Of a stretch of 54,081 nt of DNA, positions 10,512 through 18,436 are shown piece after piece. A program made the position numbers and the translations under genes. The stretch is from Actinomycetota bacterium (GTDB taxonomy: Bacteria > Actinomycetota > Acidimicrobiia > Acidimicrobiales > MedAcidi-G1). The stretch spans positions 1 to 54,081 of the forward strand of contig PBLL01000003.1 of the NCBI GenBank assembly GCA_002721755.1. The letters run 5' to 3'. Under the pieces are notes generated by a model. That model was not told where the DNA came from. It worked only from the letters and a program-made list of their open reading frames with translations, and ran no database searches. The first letter of the stretch is position 1. Each line of letters opens with the position of its first letter.

Positions 10512-10528
10512 CTAGAAAATTTTTCTAG
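10512..10528. repeat. Palindrome upstream of Fe-S oxidoreductase
   Basis: CTAGAAAA and TTTTCTAG are exact inverted arms around one base in the 142-nt spacer between gpmA and the Fe-S oxidoreductase. It may be an operator or a weak terminator of gpmA. It is short and AT-rich, so the function is open. Confidence 0.35.
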
Positions 10529-10605
10529 AATAAAGCAAATACAAAGTTGTGCTTCATAAAAGCAAAATTATGTAGCAACCGGATACACGATAGGGTCCTC
10601 AATTA

Positions 10606-12852
10606 ATGAAAAAACCCAGCATGCGACCACATCATGCGATTATTGGACTAGGTGTACTGATTGCTCTTTTCACAGCTGCTTCTGGGGTTGTGGCCTCAAT
10701 CGCTCAATTCCATGATGATTCTCCTATAACAAGAGAAGTTTTTGAAAACATCCCCGGATCAATAAAATTTACTTTCTATGTAGTGATCCCCATAGTCCTT
10801 ATTTACGGTTCTGTTCTTTTCGCTAATCGAGTTAAGAACTGGGGACGAGGAACTCCAGACAACCGAGCAACAAACAAAACAAATGCCAAAACTCGGTTTT
10901 CAAATTTCAGATCTGGCGTTTACATGAAAACTCTCTTACGTGACCCTGCAGCCGGAGTAATGCATTCCTTAATGTACTTTCCTTTTCTTATACTTCTAGC
11001 GGTTACAACAGTCCTAGAAATTAATCACCAACTGCCAGAAAGCATAAAATTTTTGCATGGAGATGTTTACCGCGCCTATACAGCTGTAGGAGACATTGCA
11101 GGGGCTTTATTTTTAGTTGGAGTCATTTGGGCTCTAATAAGACGCTACGGACCGAAACGTTTCCGTCCCTACAGAATAAGAATCAAATCTAAACCTGAAC
11201 ACGCCGTTGTATTACTTATCTTCTTGTCTATAGGCATCACTGGTTTCGGAGCAGAGGCTTTTCGAATCGCACTTATCGAAACAGGTGCAAGAAATGCAGA
11301 AACATGGTCGGTAATCGGCTACCCATTAGCAAAAATTATTGACAACTCGGATTCGTTGACAAATAATGCGCATGGTTGGCACCAATTCTGGTGGATATCA
11401 CATGTGATTTCGTTTATAGCATTTCTAGCGCTTCTACCAATAACCATGATCCGACACATGTTCACTTCTCCTTTAAATATGTATCTGAAAGACCGTGATC
11501 GACCAAAAGGAGCAATGAAACCATTGCCTGACCTTATGGAAACCGAATTGGAATCCTTTGGTGCTTCTGTAATTGAAGACTTCACCTGGAAACAGCTGCT
11601 TGATACCGACTCTTGCACCATGTGCGGCAGATGCACAAGCGTGTGTCCTGCTCATGCGACTGGAAAACCTTTAGACCCCCGTGAAATAGTCCTGAAGACC
11701 GGAGAAGTAATGGCCGCCACAGGCGACCCAGTTGTTTCACCACCAATTGGAATGGATCCTGAAATTTCAATTTCAGCCGAATCAATGTTTGAAAGAGTTT
11801 CACCTGAAGAACTTTGGGCCTGTACATCATGTAAAGCTTGTGACGAAATCTGCCCAGTAAATATAGAAATTCTTGACAAGATTTTAGATATGCGTCGATA
11901 TCTATCTCTAATGGAATCCAATTTTCCGACCGAGTTGGGCAACGCATATAGATCAATGGAAAATTCTGGTAACCCATGGGGATTATCACAAGGATCAAGA
12001 ACAGAATGGGTGGATGACCTAGAAGGTGTAGAGGTCATCGAAGGCGGTGAACCACTGGAAAGCGAATTTCTCTACTGGGTGGGCTGTGCCGGCTCTTTTG
12101 ATGACAAAAATAAAAAAGTCTCGAGAGCAATGGCCCAACTTTTAAATATGGCAAATGTTTCTTTCTCAATTCTTGGACCTTCTGAAATGTGCACTGGTGA
12201 TCCAGCAAGAAGGTCGGGAAACGAATATATTTTCCAGATGCTTGCAGCTCAGAACATAGAAACACTTAATTCGATGGGTGTAAAAAAGATCATCACACAA
12301 TGCCCCCATTGCTTCAATACTCTAGGAAATGAATATCCCCAACTTGGAGGGCATTACGAAGTAATACACCATTCTCAATTGCTCGAGTGGCTAATAGACC
12401 AAGGAAAACTAGATATGTCAAACTCGGAATTGAATGAGAGACTCGTCTATCACGATTCATGCTATTTGGGACGCCATAATGACGTGTATCAAGCTCCGAG
12501 AAAAGTAGTAGCAAGCATTGGTGGTCTTGAAGTGGTTGAAGCAGAACGTCAAGGCACAAAAGGAATGTGCTGTGGAGCCGGTGGTGGAAGAATGTGGATG
12601 GAAGAAAATACAGGCAAAAATATTAATGTTGAACGGTCACAAGAACTGCTTGCAACTGGTGCTGACAGAATAGCCACAGCTTGTCCCTTCTGTTTTGTAA
12701 TGATCGATGATGGAGTAAAAGGCGAGGGAGTTGACGAAAATGAAGTCAAAGTCGGAGATATAGCCATACATCTATTAGAAGCTCTTCAAACAAAAGATCC
12801 GAATAAGGAGTCTTTAGAAACCGTATCTACAAAAAACGATGAGAATAGTTAA
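10606..12852 (+). CDS. Membrane-anchored Fe-S oxidoreductase (heterodisulfide reductase-like, CCG domains)
   Basis: The 748-aa protein fuses a membrane cytochrome-b/NarI-like region of about six segments (roughly 9-33, 52-75, 118-139, 157-182, 198-222, 257-285) to a ferredoxin-like domain with two 4Fe-4S motifs. These are CTMCGRCTSVCP from about 337 and CTSCKACDEICP from about 406. A C-terminal region follows with two CCG/HdrB-type cysteine-rich modules (WVGCAGSFDD, ITQCPHCFNTLGNEYP; HDSCYLGRHN, GMCCGAGGGRMWMEE). Actinobacteria carry similar fused proteins thought to move electrons between the quinone pool and a soluble acyl-CoA or organic acid oxidation system. The exact donor and acceptor are unknown. 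Its stop overlaps the stop of convergent dcd by four bases. Confidence 0.88.
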   Translation: MKKPSMRPHHAIIGLGVLIALFTAASGVVASIAQFHDDSPITREVFENIPGSIKFTFYVVIPIVLIYGSVLFANRVKNWGRGTPDNRATNKTNAKTRFSNFRSGVYMKTLLRDPAAGVMHSLMYFPFLILLAVTTVLEINHQLPESIKFLHGDVYRAYTAVGDIAGALFLVGVIWALIRRYGPKRFRPYRIRIKSKPEHAVVLLIFLSIGITGFGAEAFRIALIETGARNAETWSVIGYPLAKIIDNSDSLTNNAHGWHQFWWISHVISFIAFLALLPITMIRHMFTSPLNMYLKDRDRPKGAMKPLPDLMETELESFGASVIEDFTWKQLLDTDSCTMCGRCTSVCPAHATGKPLDPREIVLKTGEVMAATGDPVVSPPIGMDPEISISAESMFERVSPEELWACTSCKACDEICPVNIEILDKILDMRRYLSLMESNFPTELGNAYRSMENSGNPWGLSQGSRTEWVDDLEGVEVIEGGEPLESEFLYWVGCAGSFDDKNKKVSRAMAQLLNMANVSFSILGPSEMCTGDPARRSGNEYIFQMLAAQNIETLNSMGVKKIITQCPHCFNTLGNEYPQLGGHYEVIHHSQLLEWLIDQGKLDMSNSELNERLVYHDSCYLGRHNDVYQAPRKVVASIGGLEVVEAERQGTKGMCCGAGGGRMWMEENTGKNINVERSQELLATGADRIATACPFCFVMIDDGVKGEGVDENEVKVGDIAIHLLEALQTKDPNKESLETVSTKNDENS

Positions 12853-13409
12853 AAGTTTTCCCAATATCTACTTGCCTTAGGTCCTTCTTGACCCTTATAT
12901 TTCGAACCTAATTCAGATGATCCATAAGGTCTGTCAGCTGGCGTAGTCATTTGAACAAAAGAAATCTGACCTATCTTCATACTCGGATAGAGAGTTATCG
13001 GTAAATTCGAGACATTTGAAAGTTCCAAAGTTAATTGCCCATCCCAACCGGCATCAACATAACCAGCAGTTGAATGAATTAATAACCCTAGGCGTCCTAA
13101 ACTTGACTTACCCTCAAGCCGGGCTACCAAATCTTCTGGTACGGACACTCTTTCTAAAGTAGAACCCAAAACAAATTCACCAGGATGAAGCATAAAAGGG
13201 TCATCATCATCGGATGAAACCTCTTGTGTCAAATTCGACAAATCCTCTCTGACGTCTATATGACCTAAAGTATGGTTCTTGAAAACTAAAAAACGATAAT
13301 CTAAATGAAGATCCACTGAAGATGGTTGTAAACAGTTTTCATCAAAAGGTTCAATTATGATTCGTCCATCATTAATTGCTTCTAAAATTGACCGGTCTGA
13401 AAGAATCAT
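12849..13409 (-). CDS. dcd: dCTP deaminase (possibly bifunctional)
   Basis: Deaminates dCTP to dUTP for dTMP synthesis; actinobacterial members often also hydrolyse dUTP to dUMP. The 186-aa protein has LEGKSSLGRLGL and STAGYVDAGWDGQLTLELSN, with the catalytic Glu in the latter, and the C-terminal SKYKGQEGP segment that closes over the active site. All are typical of the trimeric Dcd/Dut fold. It ends against the Fe-S oxidoreductase (4-bp overlap of stops) and starts 30 nt after the HD protein, so the last two may be co-transcribed. Confidence 0.95.
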   Translation of the reverse strand: MILSDRSILEAINDGRIIIEPFDENCLQPSSVDLHLDYRFLVFKNHTLGHIDVREDLSNLTQEVSSDDDDPFMLHPGEFVLGSTLERVSVPEDLVARLEGKSSLGRLGLLIHSTAGYVDAGWDGQLTLELSNVSNLPITLYPSMKIGQISFVQMTTPADRPYGSSELGSKYKGQEGPKASRYWENF

Positions 13410-13439
13410 AATTCGAACAAGAAACTTTTTAAAAGAAAA

Positions 13440-14015
13440 TTACTCATTTTTATTCCATGGATTTCGAAAAAAATCCTTGATAAGAGATTCATAATATTCA
13501 AGAGGATTTGACTTATAAGAAGGATCAAAAGCAGGAGAATCATATTCGGCACAAAACTCTTCGCAGTAGTCATAATGCTCATTTTCTTTAAATGCATCTC
13601 TAGCATTTCGATTGCCGCCCAAATGATGCCAAAAATAGTAACCCTGAAATACTCCATGATTTTCTACCATCCAATGGTTTGCAGTTGAAACAAAGGGTTT
13701 AAGTATTGCTGCTGCAACATCAGGATGATTATAAGGCGTCAAAACATCACCAATATCGTGCAACAAAGCACAAACAATGTATTCGTCATCACGACCATCT
13801 CGTTCAGCCCTAGTTGCAGTCTGAACACTGTGCTCCAATCGGTCTACAGGAAAACCACCATAATCATTTCGTAATAACTCAAGCTGTTCGATAATTCTTC
13901 CCGGTAGAGCAGCCTCTAATTCACCCCTCTGAGACATAATTAGCGCCCAGTCTTCTTTTGTGGAATCAGCGAAAGAAGTAAAAGCCGCTCTTGGCAATTG
14001 TTCAATCTCCTCCAT
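13440..14015 (-). CDS. HD-domain protein, PhnZ-like mixed-valent diiron oxygenase candidate
   Basis: A 191-aa HD-superfamily protein with LEHSVQTA, CALLHDIGD, YNHPDVAAAI and VENHGVFQG, giving candidate metal ligands H, H-D, H and H, and an Asp in AEYDSP near the C-terminus. Length, the Tyr in NDYGGF before the first His, and the spacing of ligands resemble PhnZ, the HD-type diiron oxygenase of phosphonate breakdown, as I recall that sequence. The PhnZ gating Glu three residues after the Tyr is not obvious here, so the substrate likely differs. The start at ATG 14013-14015 is supported by AGGAGG four nt upstream. A plain phosphohydrolase remains possible. It is divergent from the proline racemase cluster. 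Confidence 0.75.
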   Translation of the reverse strand: MEEIEQLPRAAFTSFADSTKEDWALIMSQRGELEAALPGRIIEQLELLRNDYGGFPVDRLEHSVQTATRAERDGRDDEYIVCALLHDIGDVLTPYNHPDVAAAILKPFVSTANHWMVENHGVFQGYYFWHHLGGNRNARDAFKENEHYDYCEEFCAEYDSPAFDPSYKSNPLEYYESLIKDFFRNPWNKNE

Positions 14016-14105
14016 TTGGCCTCCTAAGCTCAAAATAAAAATCGTAGATCAGAAACTTTAAAATATGCTTATTCACAAAATTTTATTCAAATACTTTCTG
14101 AACCC

Positions 14106-14151
14106 ACTCAACAATTAACCTTATTTAGTGTTTGTTGAGTTTTCAAAACTC
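14106..14151. promoter_or_regulatory. Operator-like inverted repeats upstream of racemase cluster
   Basis: ACTCAACA (14106-14113) and TGTTGAGT (14133-14140) are exact inverted arms 19 bp apart. The second arm runs into a small palindrome GAGTTTTCAAAACTC (14137-14151). They lie in the 194-bp spacer between the divergent HD protein and racemase genes, where an operator would be expected. No regulator gene is adjacent, so the role is inference. Confidence 0.4.
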
Positions 14152-14209
14152 TAAGCTGGTCGCACTATATTTTATGTCCTAAGTAAAATTTAGAATTTAG
14201 GGTTTTCTT

Positions 14210-15202
14210 ATGACTTTTGATTTCATAACTAACATTGAAAGCTGTGATTACCACACAGCAGGCGAACCTTTCAGAATAGTAGACGCGGGTCCAATGGAAG
14301 GTACAACTGTTATTGAAAGACGTTCCTGGGCAGAAAAAAACCTGAATGAGCTTCGTAAGTTTTTAATTCATGAACCTAGAGGACATGCAGACATGTACGG
14401 TGGTTTTATTGTTCCACCCGATGACACCGATGGAGATTTAGGGGTTGTTTTCTTTCATGCAGATGGTTTTAGTACAGCATGTGGACATGGCACAATCGCT
14501 TTGGTCACTTGGGCAATAGATAGTGGTTTAATTAAGTCAGACTCAGATGTGATTGAAGTCACTGTTGATGTGCCTTCAGGGAGATTATTCACAAAAGCAA
14601 AAATGCTCAATGGGAAAGTTGAGAGTGTTTGTTTTCAAAATGTCCCCTCCTTTGTAAGCGCAGAAGACATAGAAATTCGTACGAAATTTGGAACTATAAC
14701 TATCGATATTTCTTTTGGAGGAGCTTTTTATGCCTCAGTTCTATGTGATCAATTAGATTTGAAACCAATTTCAAAAAACCTAAATGATTTGATTGAAATA
14801 AGCAGAGAAATAAAAACAAATACAGAAAATCTAGAATTTGCCGAACATCCTTCCGACAAAAGACTCTCAGGAATATATGGTTCAATCTTCTATGAAACTC
14901 TGGAAGAAAACCCGCTGAAGCAACGCAATGTAACAATTTTTGGAGACGGACAAGTAGATCGATCTCCATGTGGTTCTGGTACATCTGCCCGCCTTGCTTT
15001 ATTACATGCAAAGAAACAAATTGATTCTGGCGAACCATTTTTTAACTTAGGGATTGCCGGCGGCGTATTTACTGGACAAATAATCGAGCAAAAAGGAAAC
15101 ACTGTTGTTACATCAGTTGAGGGCTCTGCTTACCGCTACAGCAATAATTCTTTTAGTCTAGATCCTCGTGACCCAATTGGTTTTGGATTTAATCTCAGAT
15201 GA
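14210..15202 (+). CDS. Proline racemase-family enzyme (proline racemase / 4-hydroxyproline 2-epimerase type)
   Basis: The 330-aa protein has the family layout of two pseudo-symmetric halves with one catalytic residue each: Cys at about 91 in TACGHGTIAL and Cys at about 254 in DRSPCGSGTSA. Both cysteines present indicate a cofactor-free racemase or epimerase. Trans-3-hydroxyproline dehydratases of this family usually have Thr at the second position. Substrate candidates are proline or hydroxyproline. Its stop overlaps the start of the ornithine cyclodeaminase-family gene (ATGA overlap), so the two are coupled, suggesting a joint imino-acid degradation route. Confidence 0.9.
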   Translation: MTFDFITNIESCDYHTAGEPFRIVDAGPMEGTTVIERRSWAEKNLNELRKFLIHEPRGHADMYGGFIVPPDDTDGDLGVVFFHADGFSTACGHGTIALVTWAIDSGLIKSDSDVIEVTVDVPSGRLFTKAKMLNGKVESVCFQNVPSFVSAEDIEIRTKFGTITIDISFGGAFYASVLCDQLDLKPISKNLNDLIEISREIKTNTENLEFAEHPSDKRLSGIYGSIFYETLEENPLKQRNVTIFGDGQVDRSPCGSGTSARLALLHAKKQIDSGEPFFNLGIAGGVFTGQIIEQKGNTVVTSVEGSAYRYSNNSFSLDPRDPIGFGFNLR

Positions 15203-16122
15203 AAGAAATTCCTCATTTTTCCGCAAATGACATCTTTGCATTTGGAATAGGAAAAACAATTTCAGCTCTAAAAAATTTTCCAACAACAAACAATCCGCCT
15301 ATTCCAAGAGAACATATTCCTTTGGATAAGGGAGAAGACTTTCTTCTTATGCCAGCGGTTTCTCCAACAGGTCTCGGAATAAAACTTGTTACTGTCATGG
15401 ATAAAAATCCAAATCTCGGTCTTCCACTGGTCCACGGTTTCTATCTCTACCTTGACAGAGTGACCGGTATACCAAAAGCAACTTTTGACGGTTCAGCCTT
15501 AACAACACTTAGAACACCGGCAGCATCAGCAGTTGCAACGGAAATACTCTCACTGGAAAATGTAGAAACTCTAGGAGTTTTTGGTACAGGAGTCCAAGCA
15601 CGTAGTCACATAGAAGCAATGCTTTTTGTTCGTCCTGGAATCAAGAAAATTTTAGTTTGTGGACGTTCTCTAGAATCTGCAAAAAAATTTATTGCCTCTT
15701 TAAATGTCGAAGGACGTGAAATCATTGCTGGCTCACCTGAAGAAACTGCTTCCTGTAATTTAATTTGTGCATGTACTAGCTCTAAAACACCTGTTATACC
15801 AACTGAATCAGTAAAACCAGGAGCACATTTAAACTTGATTGGATCCTTCTCTGAAGCTCAAAAAGAGGCAGACACAAAGCTTATAGAAAACGCCAAAATA
15901 TACGTGGATCATAGAACAGCAGCTAAAGAAGAAGCTGGAGAGCTTATAAATGCAGAACTCGAAAGTACATGGTCTTTTGATGACATACAAGGAGATTTTT
16001 TGGAATTAGTTGTTGGAGAAACCAAGAGAAATGACCCTGAAACCATAACGCTGTTCAAATCAGTTGGACTTGCTGTTTGGGATCTAATGGTTGCTGAAAT
16101 GATCTATAACGAAACGAATTAA
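15199..16122 (+). CDS. Ornithine cyclodeaminase / mu-crystallin family protein
   Basis: The 307-aa protein has the Rossmann nucleotide-binding motif LGVFGTGVQARSHIEA, preceded by GIPKATFDGSALTTLRTPAASA, both characteristic of the OCD/mu-crystallin family. Members include ornithine cyclodeaminase, alanine dehydrogenase and delta1-pyrroline-2-carboxylate (or delta1-piperideine-2-carboxylate) reductase. Translational coupling to a proline racemase-family enzyme favours a ketimine reductase in proline or hydroxyproline metabolism, where these families commonly pair. Motifs alone do not prove the substrate. Confidence 0.88.
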   Translation: MKEIPHFSANDIFAFGIGKTISALKNFPTTNNPPIPREHIPLDKGEDFLLMPAVSPTGLGIKLVTVMDKNPNLGLPLVHGFYLYLDRVTGIPKATFDGSALTTLRTPAASAVATEILSLENVETLGVFGTGVQARSHIEAMLFVRPGIKKILVCGRSLESAKKFIASLNVEGREIIAGSPEETASCNLICACTSSKTPVIPTESVKPGAHLNLIGSFSEAQKEADTKLIENAKIYVDHRTAAKEEAGELINAELESTWSFDDIQGDFLELVVGETKRNDPETITLFKSVGLAVWDLMVAEMIYNETN

Positions 16123-16197
16123 AGAATTTATAAGTTTCCCACTGTGCCTGACTAGCTACAACGTGAAAAAATGTTTCTCTATGGAGATAGCTGAAAA

Positions 16198-18435
16198 ATG
16201 AAAGACGATTCTTCGAGTTATTCAGATCCAGTTGATGAAGAACAAAACGAACTTTCTTCGTTGACAGCCGTAGTCATCGATGAAGAAGAGAGAAAAGAGT
16301 TACGAGAGAAAGACTCAGAAGTAATTTTTCCCGATGATCTTCTACCAGGTGTCAAATCAGAAGGAATAAGTCTAAAAAAAGGTCTCCGTCTAGGTGGAGG
16401 TGCAGCCACATTTTTTACTCTTGCTCTGTTATCCGGTTTAGAAGAACTTCAAACAGCAGCAATAAATGTCTTAGCGCCAGACATTAGAGACACTTTTAAT
16501 GTCAGTGATGGAACAATTACATTTATAGCAAGCTCATCAGCAGCCTTTGTAGTTTTAGGTTCGCTACCTATGGGTTGGATGGCAGATCGACTAAAACGAA
16601 TCCCAATAATTGGTTGGGCTAGTTCGATATTTGCTGGAATGGTTTTCCTTTCAGGAGTTGCAGTTAATGCTTTTATGTTCTTCTGGGCGAGATTTGGTGT
16701 TGGAATAGCGAAAGCAAGTACAATCCCAGTCCATAGTTCTGTAATCGCAGATACCTATCCAATAGGTATTCGTGGAAGGCTCGGTTCTTTAACTGGGATA
16801 ATTAATAATGGATTAAGAGTGGTAAGCCCAGTTCTTGTAGGGGCAATCGCTCTTATTGCAGACGGCTCAGATGGAATAAATGGCTGGAGATGGTGTTACT
16901 ACTTACTTGGAATCCCTGTTGTAATCGTTGCTTTATACTCGTTTTTTTTAAAAGAGCCAGAACGAGGAAAGTGGGAAAAAACGGATGTCCTAGGGGAATC
17001 TTTCATTGAAAATAAACCCTTACCAATTTCATTGGAAGCAGCATTTTCCCGTTTGCTGCAAATAAAAACCGTTAAAACCGTTGTGGTCGCTTTTAGCGCA
17101 CTCGGTTTCGGATTATTCACAGCACCTGTCTTAGAGAACCTTTTTCTTGAAGACGAGTTTGGACTAGATGCATTTGAAAGAGGTATTAGTGGAACAGCTG
17201 GTGGCGTCTTCGCTGTTATCGCTCTTATTTGGGTAGGACCAAAATTTGACCGACTTTGGCGAGAGAATCCTACGCGAACTCTACACTTAATTGGTCTCGG
17301 AATTGCCTTGGCAGGATTACTTAAACCTATTCAATTCTTTATGCCAAATGTCGCTCTATTTGTAATAACTGGAGTTCCCAGTTTGATTCTCCTTACAGCA
17401 TCTTTTGCGATGGTAAGCCCCATTCTTCAAGCAATCATTCCCTACCGTTTACGAGGTAGTGGTTCAGCTTTAGTTACCCTCTACATTTTTTTCATCGGAG
17501 CAACCGGTGGAGGTTTAATTTCTCTTCTCTTCACAGACACCTGGGGTCCACGAGTCACTGTAATAGTTCTCACTCTCCCTTCTTCAGTAATTGGCGGTTG
17601 GATAATGTACAGAGGAGCAAAATTCCTAAGAAACGACCTTTCGTTAAACGTTCAAGAATTATTTGAAGAACAAGAAGAGCAGCGCCGCAGATCAAGCTCA
17701 AAAGAAAAAATCCCTGCACTGCACGTAAACAATGTTGACTTTTCTTATGGCTCGGTTCAAATCCTTTTTGATATTTCTCTAGAAGTCGAAAAAGGTGAAA
17801 CACTTGCTCTTTTGGGAACAAACGGAGCTGGAAAATCAACCCTTCTCCGGGTCATTAGTGGTCTCGGTGTGCCTAAAAGAGGAGTTATAAGACTGAATGG
17901 GCAAACAATCACTTATGCCTCTCCAGAAAGACGAGCCAAACTTGGTATTCAACAGTTGCCTGGTGGAAATGGAATTTTCAGTGATATGACCGTGCATCAG
18001 AATCTCGTAATGGGAGCTTTCATTCATAAAGCAAATAAAGAAGATGTTCAACAAAGAATCAACAATGTTTTCGAACTTTTTCCAGAATTAAAGAACCTGA
18101 AAAAACAAAAAGCTGGATCATTATCGGGCGGACAACAACAAATGTTGTCACTTGGACGAGTTTTGCTCCATGAACCAGAAATTCTCCTGATTGATGAACT
18201 TTCTTTGGGTCTCGCTCCAACAGTTGTACAAGACCTATTAAACATTGTCGAACGACTTCAAGATAAAGGACAAACAATGATTGTCGTCGAGCAGTCATTA
18301 AACATTGCTCTTTCAATCGCCGATAGAGCAATCTTCTTAGAAAAAGGACAAGTACGTTTCGAAGGTTCCGCACAAGAACTATCTAAACGTGACGATCTAG
18401 CACGAGCTGTTTTCCTCGGTGATGAGGGCGGATGA
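16198..18435 (+). CDS. MFS permease fused to LivF-type ABC ATPase
   Basis: A 745-aa fusion. Residues 1-60 are polar and acidic. Residues about 65-480 form a 12-segment-like MFS permease with motif A (GWMADRLKRIP) and a conserved GIGKAS/ARFGVGIAKAS stretch. Residues about 500-740 are a complete branched-chain amino acid (LivF) ATPase: Walker A GTNGAGKST near 540, signature LSGGQQQM, Walker B ILLIDELSLGLAP and the H-loop-equivalent VVEQS. LivF normally is a free subunit pairing with LivG. The downstream gene supplies LivH, LivM and LivG in one chain and overlaps this gene by its last bases, so both products probably form one transporter. The role of the MFS half is unknown. Confidence 0.9.
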   Translation: MKDDSSSYSDPVDEEQNELSSLTAVVIDEEERKELREKDSEVIFPDDLLPGVKSEGISLKKGLRLGGGAATFFTLALLSGLEELQTAAINVLAPDIRDTFNVSDGTITFIASSSAAFVVLGSLPMGWMADRLKRIPIIGWASSIFAGMVFLSGVAVNAFMFFWARFGVGIAKASTIPVHSSVIADTYPIGIRGRLGSLTGIINNGLRVVSPVLVGAIALIADGSDGINGWRWCYYLLGIPVVIVALYSFFLKEPERGKWEKTDVLGESFIENKPLPISLEAAFSRLLQIKTVKTVVVAFSALGFGLFTAPVLENLFLEDEFGLDAFERGISGTAGGVFAVIALIWVGPKFDRLWRENPTRTLHLIGLGIALAGLLKPIQFFMPNVALFVITGVPSLILLTASFAMVSPILQAIIPYRLRGSGSALVTLYIFFIGATGGGLISLLFTDTWGPRVTVIVLTLPSSVIGGWIMYRGAKFLRNDLSLNVQELFEEQEEQRRRSSSKEKIPALHVNNVDFSYGSVQILFDISLEVEKGETLALLGTNGAGKSTLLRVISGLGVPKRGVIRLNGQTITYASPERRAKLGIQQLPGGNGIFSDMTVHQNLVMGAFIHKANKEDVQQRINNVFELFPELKNLKKQKAGSLSGGQQQMLSLGRVLLHEPEILLIDELSLGLAPTVVQDLLNIVERLQDKGQTMIVVEQSLNIALSIADRAIFLEKGQVRFEGSAQELSKRDDLARAVFLGDEGG

Positions 18436-18436
18436 A

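Noticed and set aside
11582-12038. Overlapping minus-strand open frames in the Fe-S oxidoreductase
   Set aside because: The plus strand encodes conserved cysteine motifs across the same bases, so these are shadows.
13406-13657. Open frame with hydrophobic stretch on the minus strand
   Set aside because: It lies in another frame of the HD-domain gene, which has clear motifs and a strong ribosome site; the hydrophobic bias comes from the AT-rich frame shift.
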